The notes beneath the pieces were generated by a model. It searched no databases and was not told the DNA's origin. It saw only the letters and a program-made list of their open reading frames with translations. The position numbers and the translations under genes are program-made. A stretch of 64,000 bases of DNA. It comes from Aquatica leii (Eukaryota; Arthropoda; Insecta; Coleoptera; Lampyridae). The DNA lies in contig CM069435.1 of assembly GCA_035610365.1 (NCBI GenBank), forward strand, positions 84,229,389 to 84,293,388, given 5' to 3'. Shown piece by piece: positions 32,955-43,739 of the stretch (the first letter of the stretch is position 1; the number at the start of each line of letters is the position of its first letter).

Positions 32955-34692
32955 ATGCCACGAATGTATAGAAAAGTGTTAGGAGGCCGTAGTTATCAGA
33001 ATTACAATCACGAAAACCTTAAGAAAGCTAAAAAAGATGTTAAAAACGGAACCAAGTCGTTAAGAACAGCGTCAGAATTTTATGGTGTTCCAAAATCGAC
33101 CATAAGCAACGGAGTCAATGAAGAACATCCAAAAAAAGCAGGTCAAAGTGTTCTTCGAAGAAAATCGTCTGGTTTTGTTAATACAAAGTGCCTGTGACTA
33201 GGGATTTTCACTAACTGAGTATGATATCAGAGTAATAATAAAACAATACTTGAATAGGAAAGGTGTTAATATTGAAAAATGTTTTCTGTCGCGTCATAAT
33301 AAATTAACTGTAAGATTCAGCCAAAATATAAAACGGCTTCGTGCACAAGTTTCTGTGCAAACTATAACTGAATATTTTAGGGAACTAAAAAAAGCATTAG
33401 AAAATATTGATCCAGGAACTGTTGTGAATTATGACGAGACAAACTTTAGTGATGATCCTGGCAAAACCAAGGTCGTATGTAAACGTGGTGTAAAACACTG
33501 CGACAGAATTATGGATTTCACAAAGACAAGCATAAGTGTGATGATGTCTGCATCTGCAAATGGAAAACTTTTACCACCATTTGTTGTTTACAAGGCGAAG
33601 CATCGGTATCAAGAATGGGAGAAAAACGGTCCTCCTGGATGTGAATATAGCATGAGCAAATCGGGATGGTTCGAGGCAGCAACGTTTTACGAGTGGTTTA
33701 GTAAAATATTATTGCCACCATATTTTCGAAACAAGGAAGGAACCAAGCTACTAATTGGAGATAACGTTTCCAGCCATTTAACCATAAAAGTTATAGAGGA
33801 ATGTCATAGCAATGATATAAAATTCATTTTGTTGCCACCAAACCCGACACATCTGTGTCAACCCCTTGACGTGTCGTTTTTTGAGCCTTTAATGAAGGCT
33901 TGGCAAAAAATATTTACGGAATGGAAATACCAGAGGAAAGGTGCATTTCAAAAATCAGACTTTCCACAATTGTTGCAAAGAACACTACAGTTCATTCAAG
34001 CTAAGTCCGTAGCAAATATTGTTTCTGGATTTCGAGGATGTGGAATAGTTGCGTTCAATCCGCAAGAAGTTATCAAACGTTTACCAAATCATATGAGGTG
34101 TGATGAAGAACCATGTACTATGCTTGATGAATCTTTATTGGATTTCTTAAAAGAAAACAGAAACCCTCAGGAAAATAACAAAAAAGGAAAACGAAAGCGG
34201 ATAAACGTCCCACCTGCTCAAGAAATTACTAAAAAAGATATAAATGCACCTCTAGCAAGACCTTCCACTTGGGGTTGTCAAAAAACTACACAATCTACTT
34301 TCCATTCTATTGTTGACGACAGTGATCTTTCAAGTGATTCGGATTCGGACTCAATGCCATTGACTGAACTCATACAAAAACAAAAGAAGGCGAAGACAAC
34401 AGAAACTGCAGAACTACAAGTTAATGACTTTGGGATCATTGCTGTTCCTGTAAATAACTCTTCGAAGAAAAAATATTATGTAGGAAAAATTATTAGTAAA
34501 CAAGGAAATCATATGCATGTGAAGTTTCTAAGAAAGAAGAACACCGGAGAAGGTTGTATTTTTACCTTTCCAATCATAGATGATGAAAGCGATGTTGCGG
34601 CAAAAGACATTTTTCAAAAATTGATCATCCTCCAGCAACACAGAGACCATTATAATTTTCAAAATTTGCCTATGAACATTACTACTGAATAA
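32955..34692 (+). pseudogene. pogo-type transposase (copy 2), lightly damaged
   Basis: The ATG at 32955 lies directly after a GTGACTTCGGACA repeat. The N-terminal helix-turn-helix (SEFYGVPKSTISN) spans 32955-33130. A frameshift near 33140 leads to FFEENRLVLLIQSACD, a TAG where Trp is expected (33197-33199), then GFSLTEYDIRVIIKQYLNRKG. About 14 residues of the CENP-B-like domain seem deleted after NIEKCF. From 33250 the frame is open for 480 codons: catalytic Asp residues in NYDETNFSDDP, LIGDNVSSH and CQPLDVSFF (35 residues between the last two), then an acidic Ser-rich stretch (SDLSSDSDSDS) and a C-terminal domain ending near 34692. The catalytic domain is intact while the DNA-binding part is broken. 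Could be read as a recent pseudogene; splicing out of the damaged part is possible but unsupported. Confidence 0.85.
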
Positions 34693-34746
34693 TTAGTTCG
34701 ACATTTGTTGTTTTTAATTGTTTTGTAAAGTTTTTGCATAAATATA

Positions 34747-37700
34747 TGGGTCATTCTCAGTTAAGACGTAAATCACTTATTGATAAAACGCGGCACGACA
34801 AAAATTTTGAAAATTTAATCAAATTTTATAATATTTCGATCAAAACAATCATTCAGAACGTGTCTGCAAAGCGGTCAGTCAATTTATTAATTTTATCTTG
34901 TTTTATAAGGAGCCAGGGGAGATACTCAATCCAGGGGAGAGACTGAGTGTACAGAGTAGGATACTTTATGAACAGGGAGAGGATTTTCATGTTATTTTAT
35001 GAAAGAAAACAATTTTTTATTGAAGTATTAACTTTATTCTGTCATTTTATAATTTTAATCTCAATTCTTAATTATTAGTTAATAGTAATTAGTATTTAAA
35101 TTTTTAAACAGCCTTTATAATATACTAGTAACACAGTGTAACTTCAAAATAGAAATTATTTGAATTAGAATCTTAGCAATAAGATAAATTATTCTTATTT
35201 TAAAATCTTTAATTATCAATCATTAATCATTAGTTAATAGTTATTAAACTTTTCACTTTCATAAGCAGCCTGTATCTAATTCACTAGTAATACTATTTAT
35301 AAGTTTATAATAGAAAATTTTAATCAAATAATATTAATAATAATTTAACAATGAATGGATCTTAACACAGATATCTTTTACGATTAAAAAACAAAAAATT
35401 AAAAGTACCTTGGGTTTTAGATTATACCGATTATTATCTTTTTCAACGCTTATGGTTTTGGCTACGTAATGTTCGTGATGATGAGGGCTTCGAGTTATGT
35501 TTCTTCACTGTATATTTCTTAGATAATCGAAGTGATAATGGCTCATCATCAGTATCACATCCAGATGCGTATACATCATCAATGCACCAACGGGACTTAG
35601 AATTTTCTTTAGAATAATCCAATATACCTAATTTAAAATGATCGCAATTATTCGGAGCGCAAAAACAGCTTAAGCTCTTCATAACTAAACGATTAGGAAG
35701 TAACACAGTTCCGCAAATTTGGTGAACTTTAAGTGTACCGGCAAAGGTTTTTACATTTTTTGCTGGTTCAAATTTTGCCTCATTATCTGAAATATCTTTA
35801 TGAGTAATGGTTAAAACTGTAATGTTTGGGCAATTTTTTTGAAGTGCTTCAGTTAAATCTCTCAATGATGAAATGTCGGTGCCACGTGCAACCAGTTTAT
35901 CTGCTGTCCTTTTGCAAGTTGCACCCACTCCGTCTGGAGCTCCCTTTCCGTGGCCAGACTCGTGATAATTCCAGGAAAAATTCATAAGATTAGGATAAAA
36001 TTCTTCTAACTTTGTCGCCAATACTTTAAACATAATTTTATTTCGGTATTGTGTCACTGGCCCATCGCTCAAGAAGTGTAAATTAGTAACAGTAGCCGGC
36101 AAACTATCAATTATTGGTTGCAAATGGGCCCAAATCGCTGGAGGTGAGTGCGATAAATTTTCAGATAAAGTACAAAAGCATTTACTTTTAACATCTTCCC
36201 TAGCATTTTTCGTATAGACTACCACTGTGTGCATAGTTATTTGCTGTCTTGAACCTCCGAAATGAAAGGATTGTACTTCTTCTGCATACTTCGTTTGATA
36301 GTTTTCACTAAAATCGACATGTATCATAGCTTCACTTTCGGTAAGATTTTCTTTTTTTGTTTTTAAAGCTTGGTACTGGTGCACTATGTTTAATTCATGA
36401 CCAAGAAATTTTTCAATACTATTTTCTAAATCAAAAATCAAATCTCGTGGATACATTTTCAGCGTACTTTTAACACACTTTGTTACAGTCCTTGTTTTTT
36501 TAGTCTTCGGATCGACATAATTTTGGCGTATTGATTTCCACTGTTGGTAATTCAAAGGGTTAGAATTATCAAATTATTTGTAATCAATCTCTTTATGCTT
36601 ACAATTGTCACATTTCCTTGAAAGACAGTTTTCATCATGTCTGTTACAACAAATAGAATTTAGGAAGCTTACATGGTTTGGAACTGATATTATTTTTGCG
36701 TTGTAAAGGGAAGACAAGCATAAATTCATGTTACTATGTGTCACACACATACAAGTGTTACGGTTATCGCAATGTGGCTCGACTATCCAAAATGGTTGAA
36801 GCTTACAAAAAGCTGAATATGAGATTTTGACTTGTGATTTTTCCGAAAAAAGTTTATGCAAATTAAACAAGGTGTCTAGCCTAATTCTTTTTTGTTTACG
36901 TTCACCTTGCTTTGTTATGTAATCTTTCTTCCCAGCACACACTCTACTATTTGAATCTTCCTCCATAAATGTAGCGATTTTTTTTTTCATAATTCCATAA
37001 TATTTTCGGGTTTTTCGTCTTAAGTCTAATAACTTGCAATTCCGAGTTAGATTCTTTAGAGGTTTCACAGTCTTTTCTTTTGCTAAAATATTGTACTTGT
37101 TTACTAGCTTTCCGCTTATTACTCTTTTGAAAATTTTTTTTTCATTTTTTGTAGAAAGATGTGAATAATTCTCATTTAATTGTCGAGATAAAACTTCACC
37201 GTACAACAACTTTTTTTTAATGATTTCTCGATTTCTTGCAATGGATGAATTGACTAGAGTGTTTACTTTAGTGTTAGGCGAGTCTTCAGTTGATGGTTTT
37301 GATCTAGATTCTGTAAAAAACCTTTGCAGACGTTTTTTGTAGCGTTGCAGTAGAGTTTTAAGTTGAGTAATATTGGCTGCTTGTGTTTTGATCAATAAGT
37401 TTCTCGCTTTCCTCGCACGAGTTGATTTTGTTTTGCTGCTTGTGTTCGTTTATCAGGTTTTTTTTTCTCAGGAACGGAGGAACTATTCAATTTTTCCCGC
37501 AATAAACGACGCCGTCTCTTTGCTTTTTCCCGCCACAGTTTTCGAGCTTGCACTTTTTCTTGCGGAGTCATTTTGTCTACAGTCATAATTATTCCCTTTT
37601 CTTTTTTTTTGATACTTTAAATGTTCTTTAACTTTTTGTTGTGCATATAGATCTGGGTCATTTTTAATTCTCTGGTATCGCAATCTTTCTGCAATTCGCT

Positions 37701-38585
37701 TTTTTTCTAGAAGTTTTTTACGTACCAATTCGTTTACGGGTGCCATATTCTGTCAAAAAACATAATAATTGAGTTTGAAGTTTTAATATCTCCCCTGGAT
37801 ATCGTGTCTTTCCCTTGGCCCTTAAAAGACAGGGGAGATACAAACAGGGGAGATACTTTTCAGTAACAAAAATAGAAATAACGACAAATGTATTTATTGT
37901 ACGTGATTAACCAAGAAAACTTCGAATCTACACACAACTAGAAGTAAATATACAGATGAATTAAAATTTTTAGATAAATATTTTTAAAATAAAACTTACC
38001 AGGGGAGAGACTTCATTCACTTGTCCTCAACTGTATCTACAGAGTGTCGGTAATAAAATAAATGACAAAATGACTGTGCACCTAGTTCGAGTGGCGCAGA
38101 TTACAAACTATATACTCAACGACGTTTGCTCAAGGTCTTCGATTTCCGCGAGTCAGTAAGCAAATGCCAATTTTACAGGAAAAAAAGTATGCCAGGGGAC
38201 GAGACGCAAAATACGAGGGACAAACGTCAACGTAATTTTTTTTTAAGAAAAAAAAATTTCACTGAATTTTACTTGCTTGATTACAATAATTCAATTAATT
38301 AATTTTGTTGAAATACATAATTTAAATAATCTATTTGATTTTTAAGTACTTAAAATTACTAATATATAGATAGAATCGACCCGGGGACACGCCAGGGGAG
38401 AGACGTTTTCCGACTTTGAGATGAAATTGTGACCAAATTAAATAAAATTAAGAAATGAATTTGAGTGACCACTTATATGAGCACGAGTTTTAACAGGTAA
38501 TCACATTCTTTTTGATAAAATTTTTTTTGAAAAAGGTGTTTTTCTCCGTGGACGTCGAACTTACGGCTTAACTGAGAATGACCCA
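34747..38585 (-). mobile_element. Nested DNA transposon with 4-bp TATA duplication (Sola-like?)
   Basis: Left end TGGGTCATTCTCAGTTAAG at 34747; the same 19 bases start the minus strand at 38585, and the inverted repeats continue with CGTAA after one mismatch (24 of 25). TATA flanks both ends (34743-34746 and 38586-38589), and pogo sequence continues on both sides. CAGGGGAGA-type words recur inside both ends: 34913, 34931, 37787 (inverted), 37830, 37845, 37999, 38192 and 38392. A 4-bp duplication is a feature of the Sola superfamily, and the protein's DFSEN...SDGP...HGKG pattern agrees loosely with what I remember of Sola-type transposases, but this is not proven. Confidence 0.85.
35443..37746 (-). 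pseudogene. DDE-like transposase of the nested element, lightly damaged
   Basis: The ATG at 37746 starts a very basic region (LRYQRIKNDPDLYAQQK). Frame changes near 37590 (in an A9 run) and near 37460 join it, through MTPQEKVQARKLWREKAKR, to a long frame 37395-35443. That frame is interrupted only by one TAA at 36574-36576 (CKHKEIDYK-stop-FDNSNPLNYQQW). A Cys/His-rich region (CDNRNTCMCVTHSN and CCNRHDENCLSRKCDNCKHK, about 36780-36590) may bind zinc. The core has MIHVDFSENY (about 36330), LHFLSDGPVTQYRNK (about 36085-36040) and NYHESGHGKGAPDGVG (about 35975-35930), spaced as expected for a DDE-type catalytic triad (Asp, Asp, Glu; inference). A Cys motif SCFCAPNNCDH (about 35670-35640) follows. 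Proteins of this kind are widespread in animals and, as far as I know, uncharacterised. Confidence 0.75.
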
Positions 38586-38919
38586 TATAAGTTTTCAGTA
38601 GGCTTTCATGTTGAATTTTACTAACCACATTCTTACAAAACATTAAAAAAACAAAAAAAGTGTTCGAAGTCACCCCAGTTGTGGGGAAACATCGAAATCC
38701 GTACGATTTAGAGAGGTGTCCAAAGTCACCCCACACTCGAGGTGACTTCGGAAAAAAAATAACAATGTCCAGTGGCGTAAAATAAAATCTGTGCTAGTAT
38801 TTAGATTTTCCGATAATTGAACTACACTTTGGTAAAAAATATAGTCTGGATAATATTTTAGTTTGGAAGAAATATGAAGAAAACTCTAAAAACTGTCCGA
38901 AGTCACCCCGTATGACGGT

Positions 38920-38975
38920 ACTAAGTATAACTAATCTGACGTTTATACCACGTTTGTAAAAGCAACCCTCAATTT
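38920..38975 (-). repeat. Outer inverted repeat, right arm
   Basis: Inverted partner of 32424-32475 (TACTAAGTATAACTAATCTG then GTTTGTAAAAGC). The pogo insertion TA lies at the inner edge of this arm. Confidence 0.7.
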
Positions 38976-38989
38976 CATAAGTTACTATT

Positions 38990-40430
38990 CCACTTCTTAC
39001 TATACGAAACTCTGAGCTGCCACTACCGCCTTCTTGGATATTAAGTTATCAGTAAGTGTCGTATCTTTGTTTAAACATTGGTTTCAGCTCCCCATTTGTG
39101 AATAATTCAATAAGTTGTTCCTGTATTCGTACGTATTCATCTGTATTTGTGCTTTGAGTTTGACTACTTGCAAAATGGTTCAACATCCAGTCGGGAATAT
39201 CCAAGTGAAGAATGTCTTCAAACCTTTGGTTAAGGTTTGAATGAAGCGCCGTTAAGTGTTGACAATAAGCAAACAAATCTTTATCTCTATTTTGCAATTT
39301 TGAAAGATTTGGAAACTGATAACATTCTCCTTTCATTTACCTTTCGTATCAGTTTGCAAACATTTTTCTTCTTTTACAAATATCAAGTAAGCTAAAAGTA
39401 AAGCTTTGTTTCCTGATAATGTTAACTCTTTAAACTGTATAGAAAAGTCACATAAACAGTTTTCTACACATTGAGCCATTTCAACGATCGTTCTTCATAC
39501 AGTATTATTACTCACTGTCATTTTTGTCACTATAGATTTTTATTAAATGTTCCTTAAGCTTAGAAGGTTTGATTGAATCGTTTAACATTGTTTAGTACAT
39601 AGAAGACACATAGGCAAAGTACTATTTCCTGGTGACGGAATTAAGCCCTATTTCATATATTCAACACTGTATTGTCTGCATTTTTTCTTCGGTACACTTA
39701 AATTGCTATCTGAAAACAGGGGCCCAAAAAGATATAAGAAAATATATATATCAAAATTTTTATTTGCAACAAATAACTGTTAATTATAATAATTTCGTTC
39801 TCTTGAATTAATTATTTGAGATGTAGGGATAAAATTTTATGTAAATATCACATATTGTGTAAGTACTCAAAAATTAATTAACAGCAGAATATAATAATAC
39901 AGTAATATACAGTAATTCCAAACATTCGCGGATTTGGTTATTCACGGAAGTAAATAAAAATAATAATAATAATAAATTGTAAAACTCAATATGTCTAACT
40001 TCTTTTACATGATCATTAAATCCTATATTCTTTAGAAACATATGTCTAAGAATACAAAAAATTATACTTTTTTGAGTCCAAGACTAAGAAAATTTGTTGT
40101 ATGCAGTTCACGTCACGCATAACACAAAATGAAATGATTGATTAGATGCACTACTTTTTTATAGTTCATATTATAGACTAGTTGGTGCAGATATCGCGTT
40201 CCTGTATGAACTATCGCTAATAATTTATCCATTGTTATTTATTTTAACTTGCATATTAATAAAAATGTGTCACAATTTTTTTAATTTATAATTAAACTTT
40301 GCGAGGACTGCCTGACGTTGTTCAGAAACTCCCAAACCAATTTTAATTTTTTACAGACCCCCTGAATGATTCCAGGGATCCTTGAGGGCCCATAGGGGCC
40401 ATTTTGAAAACCATTCTTTTAGTGAAATAA
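38990..40430 (-). mobile_element. ZBED-type hAT remnant
   Basis: The 5' end (minus strand, near 40425) reads GGTTTTCAAAATGGCCCC then GGATCCCTGGAATCATTC and AGGGGGTCTGT, a wording I associate with hAT elements of the ZBED/Tip100 type. The coding remnant lies at 39046-39600. No 8-bp duplication was identified, and the 3' end seems lost at or near the outer inverted repeat. Confidence 0.55.
39046..39600 (-). pseudogene. ZBED/SCAND3-like hAT transposase fragment
   Basis: Minus-strand reading gives VSNNTV then AQCVENCLCDFSIQFKELTL and NKALLLAYLIFVKEEK (39520-39370), a region that in related transposases precedes the catalytic core, and directly after it a C-terminal piece: FPNLSKLQNRDKDLFAYCQH, LHLDIPDWMLNHF and EYVRIQEQLIELFTNGELKP (39320-39080). 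The middle several hundred residues are deleted. The block IP-W, then QEQLIEL and ELK--FK, is characteristic of domesticated and wild ZBED5/SCAND3-type hAT proteins. It has several stops. Confidence 0.6.
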
Positions 40431-42522
40431 CGACCTGCCCACGTACTCTCTATAATTTAAAAAAAAGACACGCAGTACACGAAATTGACACAACGAATCC
40501 ATTTTTACGAAATGAGAGCTTTTGATCTAATAGTTCATTCACGGTTGTTATTGCTTGCTGCGTTGTAGAATTTCTGTTTGCTTAAGTTTTGAAACGTTGA
40601 TTAGTGCTAAAGTGCCCTCCTGCTTTTTTGTGGTAATACGATAATTGAGGTTTTGCTTACCATTGCCTTTACAAAGTTGCACTAAAAAACTCCGCCTACA
40701 GGTATTCTGACAACAAAGTAAAGTCTATTTTTATTATTTTTAGAAAAAAAAATACCATTTGATAAAATCTTTGTTGAAATTAATACCTAGACTGCTCAAC
40801 CTCTCCCACAATAGAAGAAATACACAAACTATCATATTTACTATATCATATATACAAATCAATAAAACTGCAAACGGTCCGCCAATACTCAAAATATATA
40901 TTATAAGTTAGATAAGAATGTCTTTTTGGTTTAAATCGTGTCAATGTTGTCACCCAAGTTGCCAACATTTCGCCAACATTCGTAAGAGGTTTCATCAAAG
41001 CATGTAAAACAAGGTTCAAACCCGGAAAACATTCTTATCTTAGTATAGACTCCGGTAGTGAACGGCTTTGTTGTAACTCAAAATATATATTTTTTAACTG
41101 TTAAATTGAAAGTGTTATTATAACATTATGTAGGAATAATTGTCAAAACAATTTATGTCAAATTAATTAATTGTTCTGGGACGTTCTAGAAAAACACTAA
41201 AAATTTTCGACAAAAAGAAAAAATGTAAAAATTAAAAGCTGTATACATACATAGAAGTGCATTTCAAGGTCACTTAAAATTAAATAATAAAAGTAGTATA
41301 AATTAATTTATTACGTTATTGCTTAAATAATTAGTTATAAAAATAATCTTGCAATAGTTCAAATAAGTTAAATTTAAATTTATAATATTATAGTTTTGAA
41401 TTAGTGAGTTTAACAAAAACTATCTATTCTGAACATATAAAATTTTATAACCAAGATCTAAAGCAAAACAATGATGAGTAGATAAAATATGATTGGCAAA
41501 GACAGAAGTTGTATTAAAAATATTTGTGTTTAAATAACGTTTTCTAAAAATTAATGGTCGCGTAACCTACTTTTAAATTATCTACCTGTTTATCCATCAT
41601 AAAAAGAATTACAAGAACATGTAAATTTCAAATTTATGTCAATTTATATTATTAACTAAAAATAATTTAAGAGTATTATGCGTCGAAAATGAAATAGTAA
41701 TAATATTTCTTAAAACCACTTTAGCGAAATTGAGAACAATGGTCAAAATAAATGTTTTGCATATATAATTTTTTATACATTTTACAAATAATATAAAAAA
41801 ATATAACTACTGCTTATGACTAGAGATTAAAAAGGTCTAATTTAAACATTAAATAAAAAATGTTAAAAAAATTATTAAAAACATTTCGATCATTTAGTAT
41901 AATATACAGGAGAAATAAATCTTTTTGTACAGGTCAAGTCAAAGCCTAAAATATTGTTTTGTACAAGACAATACATGTCAAAAAAATTACTTTTCAGCAA
42001 AGTTCAATTAAAATTTGTCGTATAACCAAAAAAAAGCTAAATTAAAAACATGTTTTTTAATATTCAACGACTAGGTGTACCTATTAATTTGTATTTTATT
42101 ATGTAAACATAATCTACAAGTAAAGAAAAGTGATGATAAATGTATGTCAGTGACACGGTATTCTAAAGACATCAATTCCAACTCACACTTTATATTAAAA
42201 CCCAAACACGAAACGATTTGTTGTTCAACAAAATATTGTTTAATAAATATTAATCGAAAGAATGTGGAGCAGCCTCTGCCACATGTCGTTAGAAACAACT
42301 TTCCTTTTAAGACATTACTAATTTCATTTTAAACGACTACCGTTTATAATAGAAAAATGAGAAGAGGAAAAGCGTTCGCTAATGCGTTTTCAACTACATT
42401 CGGCGAAAGTTATTTGGACACGTTCACACCTTAGTCACAATTATGAAAACGTAAAATCTCCTTTTACTTTAATTTGTTTACTTTTTCGCTACGTTAATAA
42501 GATCTATTATATAATTGACTTA
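40431..42522. other. AT-rich stretch with no recognisable gene; presumably calpain intron
   Basis: No exon, RNA gene or bounded element seen. It follows the calpain donor at 42523 and so would lie within that gene's next intron if the gene continues leftward. GGTTCAAACCC near 41010 resembles a tRNA B box without a matching A box. Confidence 0.45.
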
Positions 42523-42523
42523 C

Positions 42524-42779
42524 TTTGCGTAGGCTTTTTCTAAAAGTCCAGGCCAAAAATGATCGGTATGTTGCGTTTGAAGAAATGCTAATCTACTGTG
42601 CACTGTAGGAAGACGATCATCTACCAGTACTTCAGTCCATTCTCCACACCACCATATCCTAAAACGGAAAACACCAGCGTATTGCTCGTTCATGAAGGAT
42701 TGATCAGCTGGCACTACTCTATAGAATAATCCTTTGCTAAGGAAAAGCACCCCTAAGCAAGACACCAACCAGCGATCTC
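42524..42779 (-). CDS. Calpain exon with Arg in place of the catalytic Cys (calpain-C-like)
   Basis: Acceptor TTTGTTTATAG ends at 42780 and donor GTAAGT starts at 42523. With the upstream exon the protein reads PGKM-GDRWLVSCLG, then LFYRVVPADQSF, QYAGVFRFRIWWCGEWTEV, LVDDRLPT and FWPGLLEKAYAK, all standard blocks of the first half of the calpain protease core. Active calpains have GDCW; here the codon at 42774-42772 is CGC (Arg), one transition away from TGC (Cys). Without the nucleophile it cannot cut peptides. This agrees with the calpain-C type known from flies, reported as a non-protease; a regulatory or scaffold role is inferred. The exon is open throughout, with clean splice sites (phase 1 in, phase 2 out), so it is probably a live gene. 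Later exons, with the catalytic His and Asn positions, were not found. Confidence 0.85.
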
Positions 42780-43739
42780 CTATAAACAAAAGCAAATTAT
42801 TTACGTGTTCGACCTAGTTAATTAAAGTCATGACCCGCTCTTTTAAGAATTTCCCCTTGGCAAAATAAATTTTAAAATTTAAATACGCAAGCATAATTGA
42901 AATATTTTAAAGCAGAATTTATATGAGCGTGACCTGCTCTTAAGTGGGCCACTTGTTACAATATCCGATTTCTAAAATACATAATTTTTTTTATTTCCGT
43001 TGTTAAATTATACAAGTACATAAACACGAAATTTAGAAACCAGCTTAGGTCTAGATTTAAACAGTGCCATCCTCGAGGTATTTGACATTTAAACTTTTCT
43101 TTTTTTAGCAACTTCAATCAACATTCCAACCAAAATATTTTTATCTGCGCAAGAATTTTGTATACTAAATTAAAAAAATTAATCTTACGATACTGTAAGC
43201 ATTTATTTTATAAAATATTTTTCCATTCTTCCCACGACCCTTTAAACGGTTTGAAATTATAGCTGTTAAAATTCTTACATTGCTAACAAAAAACTGATAA
43301 AGATAAACGAAATTGTCAAAGTGAAAGTGATTTTATTAATAAACTTTCTTTGTGTCATTTTCCTTTTTGTTAAGTTTTTGTATATGATTTAACAGGGTGT
43401 CCTTTCTTTATATATTAAATTAAAAAAATCAGATGTTTTACAAATTGATGAATATGTACGATCATTGTTATGTATGTCAATGAAATTCATTACAATACTA
43501 ATACCTACTTTTTTTACAGGGTCTTAATAAGTTTATTTTAAAGTTGACATTATTATTGAATTTATTAATATAAATTACTTCTGCAATAGTAATTATTCGG
43601 AAAAATTTACAAAAGACATCAAACGTAATTTTTATGGCAGCCAAAAGAGGTTAGAAAGCTATCAAGATCCACAAAAAACCGATCAATGGATATAGAAAAA
43701 TAAACCCGTAAAAATGGATATGTACATAGAGTATTTCAT

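Larger units (their letters stand above)
32551..38918 (+). mobile_element. pogo transposon (copy 2) with a nested transposon inside
   Basis: Terminal inverted repeats: CCGTCAAACGGG then TTGACTTCGGAC at the left, and on the minus strand from 38918 CCGTCATACGGG then GTGACTTCGGAC; 22 of 24 identical. Flanked by TA at 32549-32550 and 38919-38920. Subterminal copies of GTGACTTCGGACA or close variants occur at 32582 and 32942 and near 38660, 38720 and 38740. Without the nested 3.8 kb element the pogo copy is about 2.5 kb, a normal size. Confidence 0.9.

Noticed and set aside
36574..36576. Programmed stop-codon readthrough in the nested element's transposase
   Set aside because: The frame continues after TAA, which would fit readthrough, but there are also two frame changes upstream and no known readthrough context. 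Simple mutation explains it.
38473..38736. 87-codon minus-strand frame crossing the right end of the nested element
   Set aside because: It spans the junction of two transposons (terminal repeat at 38585), so it cannot be an ancestral gene.
41001..41025. Possible tRNA or SINE (GGTTCAAACCC)
   Set aside because: Only a B-box-like word is present. No A box at the proper distance and no cloverleaf could be drawn.
42071..42332. Overlapping frames of 75-85 codons on both strands
   Set aside because: No family resemblance, no splice logic with the calpain exon at 42524, and composition typical of the AT-rich surroundings.
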